A stretch of DNA of 64,000 nt, taken from an uncultured beta proteobacterium. GTDB lineage: Bacteria > Pseudomonadota > Gammaproteobacteria > Burkholderiales > Burkholderiaceae_C. The notes under the pieces are model-generated. The model worked only from the letters and a program-made list of their open reading frames with translations, was not told the DNA's origin and made no database searches. The stretch covers positions 29,372 to 93,371 of the forward strand of contig CAISLN010000069.1 in assembly GCA_903886275.1 (NCBI GenBank), written 5' to 3'. The position numbers and the translations under genes were made by a program. The first letter of the stretch is position 1; each line of letters opens with the position of its first letter. Below are positions 21,370 to 31,074 of this stretch, piece after piece.

Positions 21370-22194
21370 CTATCGCGCCGGACGCTCGGTCTGCGGTTTG
21401 CCGCTGGGCTGCTTGCCCAGAATGATCATGCCCAGTACCTCGTCTTCGGTCACATCCGAGGTCTTGTAGGTGCCCACCATTTTGCCGTTCTTCATGACCG
21501 ACAGACGGTCACTCAGCGCAAACACATCGTGCATATCGTGGCTGATCAAGAAAATACCCACCCCTTCGGCCTTGAGCTGCTCGATCAGCTTGGCCACCAT
21601 GGCGGTCTCTTCCGGTCCCAGGGCCGCAGTGGGCTCGTCCATGATCAGGATCTGGGCATTGAAATAAATGGCGCGCGAAATAGCCACCACCTGGCGCTGC
21701 CCACCCGAGAGGCGGCGCACCGGGGTGTGGTAGTTCTTGAAGTTTTTGTTCAGGCGCTGGAACACCTTGCGGGCATCGGCGTCCATGCGCAAATCGTCCA
21801 GCGTGTTCCATTTGGTGAGCAGCTCGCGCCCCAAAAACAGGTTCGCCACCGAGTCTAGGTTGTCGGCCAGGGCCAGGGTTTGGTAGATCGATTCGATGCC
21901 CAAATTTTGCGCATCGGCCGGGGTGCGCACATGGACCTTTTCGCCATTGATGTGCACCTCGCCGCTGTCGATCGGATAGGCACCGGCCAGCATCTTCATC
22001 AGCGTGGACTTGCCCGCGCCGTTGTGGCCCAGCACGGCCACCACTTCACCCGGGTACAGGTTCAGCGACACATCATCGACCGCATGCACGCCGCCAAAGG
22101 CCTTTCGGATGTTGCGCAGCTCGACCAGGCATTTATTGGGATCGGCCTTGGCGCGTTTGGCCGCTGCCTCTGCGTTATGGGATTCGGTGCTCAC
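21370..22194 (-). CDS. xylG: Sugar ABC transporter ATP-binding subunit, single domain
   Basis: A 274-residue ATPase with Walker [10 protein letters not shown], signature motif LSGGQRQ, Walker [12 protein letters not shown] and H-loop ISHD. It energises xylose uptake by the XylFH components. The protein has only one nucleotide-binding domain, whereas XylG of Escherichia coli and many other CUT2 ATPases have two in about 500 residues. It resembles the short FrcA-type ATPases and would act as a homodimer. The GTG at 22194 is chosen because it overlaps the permease stop (GTGA) and has AGGAGA just upstream; an ATG 18 bases further upstream lies inside the permease gene. Confidence 0.9.
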   Translation of the reverse strand: MSTESHNAEAAAKRAKADPNKCLVELRNIRKAFGGVHAVDDVSLNLYPGEVVAVLGHNGAGKSTLMKMLAGAYPIDSGEVHINGEKVHVRTPADAQNLGIESIYQTLALADNLDSVANLFLGRELLTKWNTLDDLRMDADARKVFQRLNKNFKNYHTPVRRLSGGQRQVVAISRAIYFNAQILIMDEPTAALGPEETAMVAKLIEQLKAEGVGIFLISHDMHDVFALSDRLSVMKNGKMVGTYKTSDVTEDEVLGMIILGKQPSGKPQTERPAR

Positions 22195-23381
22195 AGTACT
22201 TCTCCTGTCCATTTGCGATAGGCCACGTCAAACACCACCGCTGCGATCAGAACCTGGCCGATGATCACGTAGCGGGTACCGATGGACACGTCGAGCAGCA
22301 GCATGCCGCTGTCAATGCATTGCATGATGAGGGCGCCCAGCACCGAGCCCATGATGGTGCCGCTGCCGCCGGCCAGGGCCGTGCCACCGATGACGGTGGC
22401 GGCAATCACCAACAACTCCGCGCTATTGCCCAGCGAGTTGGTGCCGGCGTTCAAACGCGAGATGGCGACGATGGCCGCGATGGTGGTCAGCACCGCCAGC
22501 AAAAGAAACAGCAGCATGGTGACGCGGCGCACCGGAATGCCCACCAGGGCGGCGGCGTCCGGGTTGCCACCCATGGCAAACACATAGCGGCCAAAACGGG
22601 TGCGCTTGACCAGAAAGGCCATGAAGACCACCACACAGCCCCAGATCAGCACGGGAATCGGAATGCCCTGTGCGTCGTCCTTGCCGGGGATTTGGTAGTG
22701 GTTCATGACGGAGACAAAGCCCATCACGATGACAATGGGAATCAGCGCCAGCAGCAGGTCCACCAACAGGGAGTTGGTGGGCACGTCATAGCGCTTTTTA
22801 TTGCGCCGCTTGCTCAGCATGGAGGCCACGATCACCAGGCAAATCACGCCGCCCAAAATCCAGCTGGCCAGGGTGCCAATGCCGCCGTTGTAGCCGCCGC
22901 CGAGCTTGAGAAAGAAGGGGTCGGCAATGGGCTGGGTCTTGCCGTCGGCCACCAGGTAGGCGGCGCCGCGAAAGGACATCAGACCGCCCAGGGTAACCAC
23001 AAAGGAAGGCACACCAACAAAGGCCGTGAGCGCGCCCTGGTACATGGCCACCGCAATGGCAGCGGCAAGACCGGCCAGGCAGGCTGCGGGCCAGGACCAG
23101 TTCATCGTATAAATTAAAAAGGCGATCAGCACGCCGACAAAACCCATGACCGAGCCGACCGACAGGTCGATGTGGCGCGCCACGATGATGAGCACCATGA
23201 CGGTGGCCAAGATGCCCACCACCGCGGTCTGCTGCGCAATGTTGTAGAGGTTTTCGGCAGAGAAAAAGATGCCGTCCGACAACAGGTTAAAGATGACTGT
23301 GATCACCACCAGCACCCCGGCCATCAGCACCATGCGCCAATCGACCGTCGAATGCTTCAAGTTCTGTAATGCTTGATTCAT
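22191..23381 (-). CDS. xylH: Sugar ABC transporter permease
   Basis: A 396-residue integral membrane protein with about ten hydrophobic segments, of the CUT2 permease family. Recognisable segments are [17 protein letters not shown], the conserved permease signature around [17 protein letters not shown], and [19 protein letters not shown]. It forms the transmembrane channel for xylose with the ATPase encoded four bases overlapping downstream and the binding protein encoded 149 bases upstream. The length agrees with XylH. Confidence 0.95.
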   Translation of the reverse strand: MNQALQNLKHSTVDWRMVLMAGVLVVITVIFNLLSDGIFFSAENLYNIAQQTAVVGILATVMVLIIVARHIDLSVGSVMGFVGVLIAFLIYTMNWSWPAACLAGLAAAIAVAMYQGALTAFVGVPSFVVTLGGLMSFRGAAYLVADGKTQPIADPFFLKLGGGYNGGIGTLASWILGGVICLVIVASMLSKRRNKKRYDVPTNSLLVDLLLALIPIVIVMGFVSVMNHYQIPGKDDAQGIPIPVLIWGCVVVFMAFLVKRTRFGRYVFAMGGNPDAAALVGIPVRRVTMLLFLLLAVLTTIAAIVAISRLNAGTNSLGNSAELLVIAATVIGGTALAGGSGTIMGSVLGALIMQCIDSGMLLLDVSIGTRYVIIGQVLIAAVVFDVAYRKWTGEVL

Positions 23382-23530
23382 TGACTACTCCAAACGATAT
23401 CCAAAAATACCTATTCCAAACGACACCGCGGGCAGGGCGTGAACCCGGCCCGCGGTGAAAGGCGGAGCCCCCAACGCTTTACGCCTTGGGGCGGCCCTGC
23501 GCCGTGACTAAACCACCTCAATCAAGCGGC

Positions 23531-24550
23531 TTATTTGCAGGCAGCGACCTTGGCCATATCCACGCCCTTGCACAGCGCTTCCTTCTTGATGTAGCCAGCC
23601 TTCAGGACCACGTCCAGATTGGCGACGGTCACGGGGATGGGTTTCAAGAAGATGGACTTCATGGTGACCTTCTTTTCGCCGCCCGCCCAGTCGCCGGCGC
23701 CGACCACTGGCTTGCCAGCACCCAGCTCCACCGCCGCCTTGGCAGCCGCAGTGCCCAGGTCGGCAGAGTTCTTCCAGACCGACACGGTTTGTGTACCCAG
23801 AGCCACGCGGTTCAGCGCAGCGTGGTCGCCGTCCTGGCCGGACACGGGAATACCTTGCAGACCCTTGGCGGTCAAGGCAGCCACCACACCACCGGCCATG
23901 CCGTCGTTCTGGCAGATCACGGCGTCCACCTTGTTGGCGTTCTTGGTCAGGATCTGTTCCATGTTCTTTTGCGCGTTCTGGGGATTCCAGCCGGCAGTGA
24001 ACTCTTCGCCGACGATCTTCACGTCGCCGCTCTTGATGGCAGCCGCCAGCACTTCGCCCTGGCCTTCGCGCAGGAAGTTGGCATTGGCGTCACCTGGGTC
24101 ACCCTTGATGATGGCAAAGCTGCCCTTGGGCTTGACGGCCAGGATGGCGCGTGCGGTCATGCGGCCGACTTCCTTGTTGTCAAAGGTGATGTAGGTGACG
24201 TTGCTTGCTTCGAACAGGCGGTCATAGGCGATCACAGGGATCTTCAGCTGCGCGGCCTTGTTGATGGCGGGCATGATGGCGTCCTTGTCCTTGGCCAGCA
24301 CGATCAGGACCTTGGCGCCCTTGGCGATCAGGCCGTCGATGTCGGACAGCTGCTTCTCAGCAGAGGTACCGGCGTCCGACATGATGTATTTGGCACCGGA
24401 CTTGGCGAGTTCGGCCTTGATAGCGGCCTCGTCGGTCTTCCAGCGTTCTTCCTGGAAGGCGTCGTAGCTCACGCCGACAACCAGTTGCGCGAAAGAGGAA
24501 CCTGCAGCCATGGCGAATGCCAAGGCGGTGAGTTGACGTTTGTATTTCAT
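23531..24550 (-). CDS. xylF: D-xylose periplasmic binding protein
   Basis: A 339-residue binding protein with a signal peptide (ending SSFAQ, about residue 22). Family motifs include VVGVSYDAFQEERWKTDE, VIAYDRLFEASNVTYITFDN, GDPGDANANFLREGQ and VICQNDGMAGGVVAAL, the last one part of the sugar-binding cleft. It delivers xylose to the XylGH transporter. It is the first gene of the minus-strand xylose set, so its upstream region (24551 to about 24700) should hold the main operon promoter. The gap to the permease gene (149 bases) is large enough for an attenuating structure, but none was clear. Confidence 0.96.
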   Translation of the reverse strand: MKYKRQLTALAFAMAAGSSFAQLVVGVSYDAFQEERWKTDEAAIKAELAKSGAKYIMSDAGTSAEKQLSDIDGLIAKGAKVLIVLAKDKDAIMPAINKAAQLKIPVIAYDRLFEASNVTYITFDNKEVGRMTARAILAVKPKGSFAIIKGDPGDANANFLREGQGEVLAAAIKSGDVKIVGEEFTAGWNPQNAQKNMEQILTKNANKVDAVICQNDGMAGGVVAALTAKGLQGIPVSGQDGDHAALNRVALGTQTVSVWKNSADLGTAAAKAAVELGAGKPVVGAGDWAGGEKKVTMKSIFLKPIPVTVANLDVVLKAGYIKKEALCKGVDMAKVAACK

Positions 24551-25094
24551 GCTTGTCTCCAGAAAAAAGCCCGGGCCGGGCCGCTTGTTAATTTAGTCTT
24601 CTGCCACCGGCAACCATGGGCCACACGATTTAGTTCGGACAGAAAACCAAGTATCGCGGCTTTTCTGGGTCATCGGCACTAGGGGAAACGCTTAGTACGG
24701 CAAGCCCGAAGTGGAGGAGCAGAACCAAAGCGCTGAAGCCGTTCTCGGTGCAGGGCCCCGGGCGTCTGCTGCCTTTTTGAAATACCCGCATTCAAGGGGC
24801 CCGGTTGAACTCCCGGCGCAAACATTGCCTCAATTGGTGCTGTCTCGGCAAGGTCCAAGCCGCTTGCGCGCAGCTTGGTTGATCCGATTTTTTCTCGGTT
24901 TTTTCCTTCCTTGGTTACCATTTGGCGTCGGTTCGATCAGCCCCATTCCATTGCTGCATCCCTTGTGAACGCGAAGGCCCGTCGCAAACCCTGCTCGGCT
25001 TAGGCCAAGGGGCCTGCAAGCTGCAGCTTGGAGTCAGGCATCGAATGCGCTTGGTTGAAAGACAACCCAATATACAAAAAGGGAGGGGCACGCC
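24551..25094. other. 544-bp intergenic region between xylF and the lipoprotein gene
   Basis: No convincing gene was found on either strand. Besides the xylF promoter region, it contains a GC-rich stretch next to xylF (ccgggccgggccg around 24571-24583) and the leader of the lipoprotein gene, with a GGGAGGGG ribosome-binding site just before 25095. Confidence 0.5.
24591..24637 (-). promoter_or_regulatory. Candidate operator repeats upstream of xylF
   Basis: ATTTAGTCTT (24591-24600) and ATTTAGTTCG (24628-24637) form a direct repeat of ATTTAGT with 37-bp spacing, in the leader region of the xyl operon. ROK-family regulators often bind AT-rich TTTAGT/ACTAAA-type sites. Assignment to the ROK regulator is a guess from position. 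Confidence 0.3.
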
Positions 25095-27029
25095 ATGCGG
25101 TGCGCTGTAACTTTGCTGGTTATTTTGTCTTTGGCGGGATGCGGCGGTGGCGGCGCAGACACCTGTGACAGCCTCAACAGCAATGCCGCCTGCAGCACGG
25201 CAGTGACCCTGTCTGGCCTGGCGGCACAGGGCCCGGCCATCAGCGGGCGCATCTACCTGATGGACAGTGCCGGACAGGAGCATTCTATGGACACCAGCAA
25301 TGGCCAGTTCAGCTTCGACCTGGCCGGCCTGCAGCCACCGCTGCTGCTCAAGGCGCAATGGACCGACGGTAAGGACATGCAGCGGCTCTATTCCTTTGCC
25401 AGCGCCGAAGGCATTGCCAACATCACCCCCTTGACCCATTTCGCCGTGGCCACCGCCAGCGCCACGCAGTCGCTGGACGCACTTTACGCAGCGCCCAGTG
25501 CGCCCGCCTTTGCTGCCCTGCAAGCCGCCTTGCCTGGCGCGGTGGGGCGCCTGCAGGGCTATTTGCAGGCACTGATGAGCCAATACAAAGTGGCCAATGC
25601 CAACCCCATCACCGCCCGCTTTGCCGCCACCCACACCGGCATGGATGGCCTGCTGGACCGCATTGTGCTTTCCACAGCGGGTGGCAGCATGACCCTGTCG
25701 GACCGCGACAGCGGCACCACATTGGTGGCGGCACCTCTGTCCAATCTGGCGCTCAGCGTGGATCCGGCGGGCTGGGATGCGGGCGATGCCGCACAGGCGG
25801 CCGACCTTGGTTTGGCCATCAACAGCCAGGGCCTGGGTCTGGTGGCCTGGTCACAGCGCAGCAACGGGCAGTACCTGATCAAGGTGCGCTGGTTGAATGG
25901 AATGGACGCGGGCCAGACCCTGAGTGCGGGGGGCGACGCCGGCAACCCGCGCCTGGCCTTTGACGGCGCCGGCAACGCCTTTGCCCTGTGGGTGCAAAGC
26001 AGCAACGGCCGCACCACCGTCTGGGTTCGGCGCTACAACGTGGTCAGCGCTCAGTGGAGCGTGGCCCACCAACTCTCGTCGGACACAGCCGGCAGTTCCC
26101 ACCTGCCCGATCTGGCGGTGGACCAGGGCGGCAATGCCATTGCCGTCTGGCACCAAGATGATGGACGCCAGAGCCACTTTGACGGCTGGCTGTCGCAATA
26201 TGCGGTGGCAGGAGGTGCCTGGGCCGCGCCGCACCGCTTTACCGATGGGGGCAACAGCGCCTTTGGCATCAAGGTGGCACTCAATCCCAGCGGCGTGGGC
26301 CTGCTGGCCTGGCAGCAATTGCGCGGCGACGGCACCGCGGTGACCAGCCAGATGGCCGACATTGCGGTGCGCAGCCTGAGCAGCGCGGGCGCTTTGGGTG
26401 CGCTGCGCCTGGTCAATGCAGATGGTCTGGGCCAGCCGCTTGCGGCCTATGTGTATGGGCAGCTTGCGCTTGCTGTCAATGCCAGCGGCGCCGCTGGCCT
26501 GCTGTGGTCGCAGCGCCTGTTGCCGTCTCTACCGATGCATGTTGCGGCGGCCCAGTACCTGCCGGACCGCGGTTGGCAGGCGGCCAGCACCATTAGCCGC
26601 GACCTGCAAGAAGACGGCCACAGCCCGCAGTTGGCGCTGGACGCGGCCGGCAACGCCATTGCCGTCTGGCAGGTGCAAACCGAGTACAGCGCCTATGGCG
26701 CCACCAACCGCTATGTGGCGGGCAGCGGCTGGGGCACGGCAGGCCACTTTGTGGATTCCAAGTTGGGCGACGCCTTGGCTCCCAGCCTGACGATGGATAC
26801 CAAGGGCAACGCCAGCGTGGCCTGGTTCCGCTGGTCGGATGGCAACAGCGTAGACCTGATGCTCAACCGCTATTTGCTGGACATTGGCTGGGCCCAGGCC
26901 CAGGTGTTTGCCCCCTTGGGCGTCAAAAGCACCATCGTGCAACGGCCGCCAAGCGTGGCCGTCGATGGCGCCGGCCAGGCCCTGCTGCTGTGGGGGTCTG
27001 ACATGGACGCGGTGGCATCGTGGCTGTGA
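25095..27029 (+). CDS. Lipoprotein with repeated G-N-A-x-A-x-W blades
   Basis: A 644-residue predicted lipoprotein: signal peptide with lipobox LAGC (Cys16) followed by a Gly run. The first 220 residues are unlike the rest and resemble the carboxypeptidase-regulatory-like region seen in other such lipoproteins. From about residue 230 there are seven or so repeats of a D-x-x-G-N-A-x-A-x-W pattern, such as DGAGNAFALWVQ, DQGGNAIAVWHQDD, DAAGNAIAVWQVQ, DTKGNASVAWFRW and DGAGQALLLWG. This spacing suggests a beta propeller. The function is unknown; proteins like this are exposed on the outer membrane or in the periplasm. It has its own promoter region and converges on cca. Confidence 0.75.
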   Translation: MRCAVTLLVILSLAGCGGGGADTCDSLNSNAACSTAVTLSGLAAQGPAISGRIYLMDSAGQEHSMDTSNGQFSFDLAGLQPPLLLKAQWTDGKDMQRLYSFASAEGIANITPLTHFAVATASATQSLDALYAAPSAPAFAALQAALPGAVGRLQGYLQALMSQYKVANANPITARFAATHTGMDGLLDRIVLSTAGGSMTLSDRDSGTTLVAAPLSNLALSVDPAGWDAGDAAQAADLGLAINSQGLGLVAWSQRSNGQYLIKVRWLNGMDAGQTLSAGGDAGNPRLAFDGAGNAFALWVQSSNGRTTVWVRRYNVVSAQWSVAHQLSSDTAGSSHLPDLAVDQGGNAIAVWHQDDGRQSHFDGWLSQYAVAGGAWAAPHRFTDGGNSAFGIKVALNPSGVGLLAWQQLRGDGTAVTSQMADIAVRSLSSAGALGALRLVNADGLGQPLAAYVYGQLALAVNASGAAGLLWSQRLLPSLPMHVAAAQYLPDRGWQAASTISRDLQEDGHSPQLALDAAGNAIAVWQVQTEYSAYGATNRYVAGSGWGTAGHFVDSKLGDALAPSLTMDTKGNASVAWFRWSDGNSVDLMLNRYLLDIGWAQAQVFAPLGVKSTIVQRPPSVAVDGAGQALLLWGSDMDAVASWL

Positions 27030-27045
27030 GTGCGCCCACAGCCCT

Positions 27046-28287
27046 TTACGAAAGCACCGCCAGACGGGCCCGGCGCACGGCCGCGCCAATCTGCAGGCCG
27101 CTGGCGCCCTGCGCAGCCGCTGCTGCAGCAACCGGCGCGGTGGCCACGGCCAGCACCAAGTCAAGCGCTGCCTGCAAGCGCGCGCGTTGCGGATAGGCGC
27201 TGTCTTCAAAGCCGGTGCGCCCGCGTGCATCGCATTCGCAGGCCAGCAGGGCATCGGCAAAGCGCGCCGGTTTGCGGATGGCATCGCAGCGCTCCAGCAG
27301 GCGCAACAGGGCATCGGGCCCAAGCTCCGCACTGCGGTGGATGTTGCCATGCTCGCGCGCCACCACCTCGGCCAACTCGGCACCTTCTGTGGGCACGCGC
27401 AGGCGCTTGCACACCGCTTGCAGCAACTTGACGCCGCGGCCCTCATGCCCAATGTGGCGGGGCAAGACATAGGCCGGGGTGCGGCCCTTGCCCAGGTCGT
27501 GCGTCAGGCAGGCAAAGCGCACGGGCAGGCAGGCACCCAGTTGCACGGCCACCTGCAGCACCAGCATCACATGCACTCCGGTGTCCACCTCGGGGTGGTG
27601 CTGCGCGCTTTGCGGCACACCCCACAGGGCATCGAGCTCGGGCAACAGGTGCGCCAGGGCGCCGCAGTCGCGCAGCACCTCCAACATGCGGTTGGGCGCG
27701 TGCTCCATCAAGCCCTTGGCCAGTTCCTGCCAGACCCGCTCGGCCACCAAATGGTCCACCTCGCCCTCCAGCACCATCTGGCGCATCAGCGCCAGCGTCA
27801 GGGGCGCCACCTGGTAGTCGGCAAAGCGGGCGGCAAAACGGGCAATGCGCAGAATGCGCACCGGATCTTCACGGAAGGCCTGCGTCACATGGCGCAGCAC
27901 GCGAGCCGCAATGTCGGCACGGCCGTTGTAGGGGTCCACCAGCGCCGCCAGATCAAAACTGCCATCGGCCTGCAGGGCTTCGGCCGGCAGGGCGATGGCG
28001 TTGATGCTGAGGTCGCGCCGCGCCAGGTCTTCCTCCAACGTGACGCTGGGTTCGGCATGCACCACAAAGCCCTTGTAGCCAGGGGCGCTGTTGCGCTCGG
28101 TGCGGGCCAGCGCATATTCCTCATGGCTCTTGGGATGCAAAAAAACCGGAAAGTCGCGCCCGACCTGGGTGTAGCCCAGTGCCAGCAACTGCTGCGGCGT
28201 GGCACCCACCACCACCCAGTCGCGGTCGCGCATGGGCAGACCCATCAACGCGTCACGCACGGCACCGCCAACCAAATAAATCTTCAT
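27046..28287 (-). CDS. cca: Multifunctional CCA tRNA nucleotidyltransferase
   Basis: A 413-residue enzyme that adds or repairs the 3' CCA end of tRNAs. The nucleotidyltransferase head has the motif VGGAVRDALMGLPMRDRDWVV with the catalytic Asp-x-Asp, then RRDLSINAIA. An HD domain follows, with HHPEVDTGVH and LTHDLGKG, so this is the longer bacterial form with phosphohydrolase activity. The ATG is preceded by a run of ten G residues (C run at 28290-28299 on the plus strand) that takes the place of a normal ribosome-binding site. It lies 40 bases after the GST gene on the same strand. Confidence 0.97.
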   Translation of the reverse strand: MKIYLVGGAVRDALMGLPMRDRDWVVVGATPQQLLALGYTQVGRDFPVFLHPKSHEEYALARTERNSAPGYKGFVVHAEPSVTLEEDLARRDLSINAIALPAEALQADGSFDLAALVDPYNGRADIAARVLRHVTQAFREDPVRILRIARFAARFADYQVAPLTLALMRQMVLEGEVDHLVAERVWQELAKGLMEHAPNRMLEVLRDCGALAHLLPELDALWGVPQSAQHHPEVDTGVHVMLVLQVAVQLGACLPVRFACLTHDLGKGRTPAYVLPRHIGHEGRGVKLLQAVCKRLRVPTEGAELAEVVAREHGNIHRSAELGPDALLRLLERCDAIRKPARFADALLACECDARGRTGFEDSAYPQRARLQAALDLVLAVATAPVAAAAAAQGASGLQIGAAVRRARLAVLS

Positions 28288-28289
28288 CG

Positions 28290-28299
28290 CCCCCCCCCC
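28290..28299. repeat. Homopolymer tract (10 x C/G) in the cca translation-initiation region
   Basis: Ten consecutive C residues on the plus strand are ten G residues on the coding strand of cca, beginning three bases before its ATG. Length changes by slipped-strand replication would move or alter the ribosome-binding site. Confidence 0.85.
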
Positions 28300-28327
28300 G
28301 CCGGGGCAATGGAAAAGCGTGGAGGCT

Positions 28328-29011
28328 TCATCGGTTCAAGCGATACGGCTCTTCAAAGTCCAGGAAGTCCTGCTCGGCCTGCGCATCGGCAATCCAGGCC
28401 ACCACGCCGGGCAGCTCGGACACCCGCTGCACGTAATCGGCAATCAGCGTGGGCAGGGGCAGCGCGTAGGTTTTGAAGCGCATGCAGACCGGGGCGAAAT
28501 AGGCATCGGCAATGCTGAAGTCGCCAAACAGCATGGGGCCGCCATGCTCTTGCAAGAGGCCGGTCCACATATGCACCAGACGCTGCACATCGCTGCGCAC
28601 GGCCGGCTTGTCGCGCCAGATCAAAGCGCCCACCTCGGGCAGCGAGGCCTCGATATTCATCGGGCAGTTGCCGCGCAGGCCGGTAAAGCCGCTGTGCATC
28701 TCGGCGCAGACGCTGCGGGCGCGGGCACGCGCTGCCCTGTCGGAGGGCCAAAGTTGCTTGTCCGGATGCTGCTCGGCCAGGTACTCGGCAATCGCCAGGG
28801 TGTCCCAGATCGCCAGTTCCCCGTCCAACAACACCGGCACCTTGGCCGCAGGGGTCAGGCCAGAGAGGGTCTGCTTAAAGTGGGAGCCGGCATCAAAGGA
28901 GTCAAAGCGCACCATCACCTCTTCAAATGCAATGCCGCTCTGGCGCATCAGCACCCAGGGCCGCATGGACCAGGACGAGTAATTCTTGTTGCCTACATAA
29001 AGCTTCAACAT
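28328..29011 (-). CDS. Glutathione S-transferase family protein
   Basis: A 227-residue cytosolic protein with an N-terminal thioredoxin-like GST domain (LYVGNKNYSSWSMRPWVLMRQSGI; conserved cis-Pro segment AKVPVLLDGELAIWDTLAIAEYL) and an all-helical C-terminal domain. The NYSSWSMRPW start is typical of a proteobacterial subgroup of GSTs with unknown substrate. It lies upstream of cca on the same strand, with 40 bases between them, so the two may be co-transcribed. Confidence 0.93.
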   Translation of the reverse strand: MLKLYVGNKNYSSWSMRPWVLMRQSGIAFEEVMVRFDSFDAGSHFKQTLSGLTPAAKVPVLLDGELAIWDTLAIAEYLAEQHPDKQLWPSDRAARARARSVCAEMHSGFTGLRGNCPMNIEASLPEVGALIWRDKPAVRSDVQRLVHMWTGLLQEHGGPMLFGDFSIADAYFAPVCMRFKTYALPLPTLIADYVQRVSELPGVVAWIADAQAEQDFLDFEEPYRLNR

Positions 29012-29073
29012 GGGGTCTCCGGTAAAGCCGCCATGCTAAACCACACGCAGTGGCAAGCGTGGGGACCCTATTT

Positions 29074-31065
29074 CTAGGGCAACTCGGCGCTGGTGTCTAC
29101 GGTGTTGCTGTCGAGCGGCCCGACGCGACCCAGCCTGGCCTTGAGCGACTGGGGTTGGCCGGTGATCAGGGCGGCGTAGTTGGTGGTGTTGGAGAGCACC
29201 TTTTTGACATAGTCGCGGGTCTCGTTAAAGGGCACGTTCTCGGCCCAGATGGCGGCCTCCAGCACCGGGCCGTTGCGCCAGGCACGGGGCCTGCCCGGGC
29301 CGGCGTTGTAGGCGGCTGCGGCCATGGGCATGGAGCCGCCAAAGGAATCGAGCAGCAGCTTGAGGTAGCCCGTACCGATGGCGATATTGGTGTCGCGATC
29401 GGTAATTTGGTGCGGCTGGAAGTCGGTCAGGCCGATCTTTTTGGCCGTCCATTTGGCCGTGGCCGGCATCACCTGCATCAGGCCAGAGGCGCCCACGCCG
29501 GACCTGGCGTCCATGATGAAGCGGCTTTCCTGGCGGATCAGGCCGTAGACATAGGCCGGGTCTATGCCGATCTGTTGGCTGCGCGCCAGCACCGCGTTAT
29601 GAAAGGGCATGGGAAAGCGCTGCTCAAAGTCCATCACGTCCTTGGTGCGCTCGCTGGTGTTGATGCAGCGGTCCCAGACCTCGGCGCGGCAGGCCAACTC
29701 GGCCGCACCCAGCAGGCTGCGGTCGTCCATGCCGCCTTGGGCATGCAAATTGGTGCTGTAGTTCCACTCGCGCACCCCCTCGGAACGCAGGCCCAGTTGG
29801 ATCGCATAGAGTGCGCGGCTCAGACCGGGGTTGTTGCGGGCGGCGTCGCGCTCCTCCACGGTCAGCGGCTCGGGCGTCTGCGGCACGCTGATGCGCTGGC
29901 CCAGCTCTTCCAGCGCCAGCTGTTCGTAAAAACCGCGCACGCCGGCAATGCCCTGCAGCAAAGCCTGGGCCTCGCCGCGCGTGGCCTCGGATTCGCCGCG
30001 CGCCAGCAGGGCCCTCGCACGCCAGTAGGCCCAGACCGGCTCTGCCGCTACGGCCACCGGCATGGCGACAATCGCCTCTTGCACCATCTTCCAGTTGCCC
30101 GCACGCAGGGCGGCGCGCACGGCCCAGGCCAGATGGTCCTCGTGCATCTGGCTGAGCTGGCCCTGGGCGAAGTAGCCCACGGCGCTGTTGGACATTTTCA
30201 TGGCCGCGCGTTTGCCGATCACGCCCCAGATCCAGCTGCGCTCCTCCTGCGTCAGCTGGGCGCGCCAGCGCAAATGGTTGACCTCGACGACGGCGGCATC
30301 GGGGTCCAGATAGGCCAGACGGATGATGGCCAGAGCGACGAATTCGCGCGTCTGCGGACGCAGGGCGGTGAGTTTGTCGTTGAGGTATTTGGCCGGGCTG
30401 GTGTAGATCGCAGCCAGGGTAGCGGCCCAACCCTCGTTGAGAATGCCCACCGCCTGGGTGGCCACGCGCAGGCGGTCGTTCTCAAAGCCCAGACGCGCGC
30501 GCGGCCAGACCGCAGCGGGCATCATGGAATGGTCCTTGACAAGCTGCTCGGCAGCGGCGGCACAACCCTCATCGGCGTCTTTGAGCGAGAGCCAGGTCTG
30601 CAGCACCGCAGCATTGACATCGGCGGCGCTGGCCAGGTGGTCGGTCAACAGACCGTAGCAGCGCAGCGACTTGTCGTCTTGCATGCGGTACTTGGGGAAC
30701 TCGCGGTTAAAGCTGGCCCAGTCGCGGTTGCGCCCAAGCTGCAGCAGCCAGTCGGCGCGCAGCCGGTCTTCTTGGTAGCTGCCGCCAAAGCGGGTAAAGA
30801 AATCTTGCAGCTCGGACGGGCTGGCTTGGTCCAGGCGGGCCGACAGTTCCCAGTAGGCGCCCCAGGGCTCCAGCACATAGCCGCGCAGCTGCGGCAGCAG
30901 GCTAGACAGACGCTTGCGGTCGCGCGCCTTGTAGGCCTGTGCCATCTCGGTGAGGGTGCTGTCGTAGTAGCTGCTGTCGCGCCCCTGGGCCTGCGCCACC
31001 GAGGTCGGGGCAAGGATAGCAAGGGCCGCAAAGGCTAAGGATGTCAAAATGGCTTGAAACTGCAT
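29074..31065 (-). CDS. slt: Soluble lytic murein transglycosylase (Slt70-like)
   Basis: A 663-residue periplasmic muramidase with a signal peptide (ending SVAQAQ, about residue 27), a long superhelical alpha-solenoid, and a C-terminal lysozyme-like domain. The catalytic glutamate lies in LIRQESRFIMDARSGVGASG, followed by the family motifs GLMQVMPATA and AAAYNAGPGRPRAW. It cleaves the glycan strands of peptidoglycan to 1,6-anhydro products during wall turnover. The start codon is only nine bases from the divergent cyclo-ligase start, so its promoter probably lies inside that gene. Confidence 0.95.
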   Translation of the reverse strand: MQFQAILTSLAFAALAILAPTSVAQAQGRDSSYYDSTLTEMAQAYKARDRKRLSSLLPQLRGYVLEPWGAYWELSARLDQASPSELQDFFTRFGGSYQEDRLRADWLLQLGRNRDWASFNREFPKYRMQDDKSLRCYGLLTDHLASAADVNAAVLQTWLSLKDADEGCAAAAEQLVKDHSMMPAAVWPRARLGFENDRLRVATQAVGILNEGWAATLAAIYTSPAKYLNDKLTALRPQTREFVALAIIRLAYLDPDAAVVEVNHLRWRAQLTQEERSWIWGVIGKRAAMKMSNSAVGYFAQGQLSQMHEDHLAWAVRAALRAGNWKMVQEAIVAMPVAVAAEPVWAYWRARALLARGESEATRGEAQALLQGIAGVRGFYEQLALEELGQRISVPQTPEPLTVEERDAARNNPGLSRALYAIQLGLRSEGVREWNYSTNLHAQGGMDDRSLLGAAELACRAEVWDRCINTSERTKDVMDFEQRFPMPFHNAVLARSQQIGIDPAYVYGLIRQESRFIMDARSGVGASGLMQVMPATAKWTAKKIGLTDFQPHQITDRDTNIAIGTGYLKLLLDSFGGSMPMAAAAYNAGPGRPRAWRNGPVLEAAIWAENVPFNETRDYVKKVLSNTTNYAALITGQPQSLKARLGRVGPLDSNTVDTSAELP

Positions 31066-31074
31066 GTGGACATT

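Noticed and set aside
22691..22703. GGTAGT/ACTACC half-sites inside genes (for example in xylH and in the haloperoxidase gene near 13270)
   Set aside because: They lack the second arm at the right spacing and lie within coding sequence; single hexamers are expected by chance.
24679..24968. Short frames on both strands upstream of the lipoprotein gene
   Set aside because: No ribosome-binding sites or family similarity, and both strands are open because of GC-rich composition.
29050..31038. Long plus-strand open frame (662 codons) opposite slt
   Set aside because: It is antisense to the lytic transglycosylase gene, rich in Gly/His/Arg as expected for a shadow frame in GC-rich DNA, and matches no family.
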